A DNA stretch of 6,354 bases from DTGL01 sp038895395 (GTDB lineage Archaea; Iainarchaeota; Iainarchaeia; Iainarchaeales; DTGL01), in contig JAWANJ010000050.1 of assembly GCA_038895395.1 (NCBI GenBank), positions 1 to 6,354 of the forward strand. Direction: 5' to 3'. Every line of letters starts with the position of its first letter. Within the stretch, counting starts at the first letter, position 1. Shown here in pieces: positions 5,427 to 6,354 of the stretch. Under the pieces are notes generated by a model, which saw only the letters and a list, made by a program, of their open reading frames with translations, did not search any database and was not told where the DNA came from. A program made the position numbers and the translations under genes.

Positions 5427-5891
5427 ATGGGCATCTACGATTCAGAAAAAATATTTTCTTTTAGCATGAGTTCAAAAAAAATAATTTACATTGCAATTTT
5501 CGTACTTTCTGTTGTTTTTGTGGTTATTGCAGCAATTTTTTTATCTTCAATGTTAAACCCGCCAATTGAAGCGAGATTTATAGAAAACCCGTTGGTACTA
5601 TCAAACAAGAAATTTACACTACTTGAGGTAAAGATTACAAATGTCACAGAAAGCGACGCTAGAAATGTAGAAGTTTTTGTGTCTGCTAGAGATAAAAGTG
5701 CTATAATGGTTGGTTATAGCTCTGAAGACAGAAAAATGATAGACACCATAGAGCGCTCTCAGTACAGAAAGTTAAATTTTTTGGTAACCCCAAGGGAAGG
5801 CATAAATGAGGGCAGCTATGTTATTGATATAAGAGTGAAGATCAACGACAAGGTTTTTACTAAAGAAGTTGCATTAATGGTAAAAAATTAG
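5427..5891 (+). CDS. Signal-anchored extracytoplasmic beta-rich protein, unknown function
   Basis: A 154-residue protein I cannot assign to a named family. A short basic N-terminus (SSKK at 15-18) precedes one membrane helix (about 19-42, IIYIAIFVLSVVFVVIAAIF). The C-terminal 110 residues should then be outside. They read as a single beta-sandwich of the CARDB/COG1361-like type seen in archaeal surface proteins: FTLLEVKITNVTESDARNVE (63-82), then VFVSARD, a 'pg'-like turn before YRKLNFLVTP (113-122), and GSYVIDIRVKIN (129-140) with a final strand VFTKEVALMV. That fold assignment is inference from the strand pattern and the 'V-x-N-x-T/G ... a-x-N-V' motif. The ATG at 5427 is chosen because it lies four bases after the DUF357 stop and has GTGAT, complementary to the anti-Shine-Dalgarno, three bases upstream. 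ATG 5466 (MSSKK...) is a reasonable alternative giving a more typical signal anchor. It is third in the dphB operon. Confidence 0.72.
   Translation: MGIYDSEKIFSFSMSSKKIIYIAIFVLSVVFVVIAAIFLSSMLNPPIEARFIENPLVLSNKKFTLLEVKITNVTESDARNVEVFVSARDKSAIMVGYSSEDRKMIDTIERSQYRKLNFLVTPREGINEGSYVIDIRVKINDKVFTKEVALMVKN
5882..5887 (-). terminator. Possible T-run terminator of the acylphosphatase gene
   Basis: On the minus strand a run of six T lies five to ten bases beyond the acylphosphatase stop codon. Short T-tracts without a hairpin can end transcription in archaea. It falls inside the last codons of the convergent gene, so its presence could also be chance from lysine and asparagine codons there. Confidence 0.3.
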
Positions 5892-6173
5892 TTATCTGAT
5901 AATCTCGAAGTTTTCGTACTTTCGCATTGGCAAGCCCCATTGCTCTTCAACGTGTTCAACCTCTGCTGCCGGTGGGCCAATCTTTACTTTTTCTAAAAGT
6001 TTCTTTAGTTTTTCTTCCTCTCCTTGTGCAACTATTTCAACGCTGCCGTCTGGCATGTTTCTCACGTAACCTTTAAGGCCAAGAGAAACTGCACATTCTC
6101 TTGTAAATGCCCTAAAAAAGACTCCTTGAACAAGACCATAAACCCTAACTCTAAGCTCTTTTATTGGTGCCAT
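5892..6173 (-). CDS. acyP: Acylphosphatase
   Basis: Small cytoplasmic hydrolase of the carboxyl-phosphate bond in acyl phosphates. The 93-residue length is typical. Both catalytic residues are present in their motifs: Arg21 in GLVQGVFFR (13-21) and Asn39 in GYVRNMPDGSVE (35-46). The helix GEEEKLKKLLEKVKIGPPAA (51-70), the following EVEHV strand and the C-terminal YENFEIIR strand complete the ferredoxin-like fold. The ATG at 6173 is preferred over an in-frame TTG at 6188 because it begins the usual N-terminus (a few residues before ELRVRVYG) and lies about 27 bp from the centre of a TATA box, as for a leaderless transcript. The gene is convergent with the dphB operon, its TAA directly abutting that operon's last TAG, and divergent from the VIT1-like transporter. 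It is a complete, ordinary family member. Confidence 0.93.
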   Translation of the reverse strand: MAPIKELRVRVYGLVQGVFFRAFTRECAVSLGLKGYVRNMPDGSVEIVAQGEEEKLKKLLEKVKIGPPAAEVEHVEEQWGLPMRKYENFEIIR

Positions 6174-6196
6174 AAAGTTTATATGCAATCAAAAAA

Positions 6197-6204
6197 TTTA
6201 TAAA
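6197..6204. promoter_or_regulatory. Palindromic TATA box shared by acylphosphatase and the VIT1-like gene
   Basis: TTTATAAA is its own reverse complement and is flanked by A-runs. Its centre (6200.5) is about 27 bp from the acylphosphatase ATG at 6173 and about 25 bp from the ATG at 6226 of the transporter. A TATA-binding protein dimple here could recruit polymerase in either direction, giving leaderless transcripts both ways. The geometry is read directly from the sequence; bidirectional use is inferred. Confidence 0.6.
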
Positions 6205-6225
6205 AAACCAGGTATTTATATGTTA

Positions 6226-6354
6226 ATGAACCATTCAGTAAAGATAGGCCTAAGTTTTGGGTTGACCTCGGCTGTTATAACTACGCTGGGCCTTATGGTT
6301 GGACTTTATGCAGCCACAGACTCAAAGATAGTTGTTCTTAGTGGAATTGCCACA
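6226..6354 (+). CDS. VIT1/CCC1-family metal transporter, N-terminal fragment
   Basis: 43 codons lie inside the window and the frame is open at the right edge. The peptide MNHSVKIGLSFGLTSAVITT then LGLMVGLYAATDSKIVVLSGIAT matches the start of the VIT1/CCC1 family (vacuolar iron transporter type; archaeal DUF125-like proteins). The GLSFGLTSxVITTLGLxVGLYxxTxSK pattern forms the first membrane helix and the loop after it. Family members move Fe2+ or Mn2+ across membranes; the metal here cannot be told. Two in-frame ATGs occur, 6220 and 6226. The second is chosen because it is about 25 bp from the centre of the TATA box at 6197-6204, whereas 6220 would be only about 19 bp away and so probably not transcribed. 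No Shine-Dalgarno sequence is visible. Confidence 0.8.
   Translation, partial: MNHSVKIGLSFGLTSAVITTLGLMVGLYAATDSKIVVLSGIAT

Noticed and set aside
5981..6020. T-rich plus-strand tracts downstream of the dphB operon as its terminator.
   Set aside because: They are the complement of the Lys/Glu-rich helix of acylphosphatase, which explains them, so they are not evidence of a terminator by themselves.
6174..6188. TTG start at 6188 extending acylphosphatase by five residues.
   Set aside because: The TATA box centre would be only about 12 bp away, so this codon would not be transcribed; the ATG at 6173 fits both family length and promoter distance.

Overview
The window looks like a piece of an AT-rich archaeal chromosome, probably from a DPANN-type lineage (for example Diapherotrites or a relative) or a deep euryarchaeal one. 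The archaeal call is firm. It carries a Trm5-type tRNA(G37) methyltransferase, the diphthamide enzyme DphB, and the archaeal families DUF63 and DUF357. Most genes that begin a transcript have a TATA-like box about 24-33 bp upstream of the start codon, which is the geometry of leaderless or nearly leaderless archaeal mRNAs. The finer placement is inference: it rests on the AT-rich sequence, the compact layout and a cysteine-rich secreted module I associate with DPANN genomes. I see no mobile element, CRISPR array, tRNA or rRNA, and no gene-free stretch longer than about 100 bases.

Layout from left to right. (1) The N-terminus of a Kef/NhaA-like (CPA2) cation:proton antiporter, minus strand, cut by the window edge. 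(2) trm5, minus strand. (3) A divergent promoter region, then a DUF63 multi-pass membrane protein on the plus strand. (4) A large minus-strand gene, convergent with DUF63, for a membrane-anchored extracellular protein of about 699 residues. It has an N-terminal anchor, a Pro/Thr linker, a domain I recognise from uncharacterised bacterial proteins that begin with an 'HEWG' motif, a 10-cysteine module, an Ig-like sandwich and a cysteine-rich tail. (5) A divergent promoter region, then a plus-strand operon dphB - DUF357 - small anchored beta-rich protein. (6) A convergent acylphosphatase on the minus strand whose stop codon abuts the operon's last stop. (7) A very compact divergent promoter, then the start of a VIT1/CCC1-family metal transporter, cut by the right edge.

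The genes are mainly housekeeping (tRNA and elongation factor 2 modification, acyl-phosphate hydrolysis) mixed with envelope and transport functions. No single dedicated system is evident. The most unusual items are the mosaic 'HEWG' surface protein, a DphB with altered signature motifs, and a palindromic TATA box placed almost equally far from the starts of two divergent genes. Gene starts fall into two modes: leaderless or nearly leaderless starts at the heads of transcripts, and Shine-Dalgarno-led starts inside the operon.
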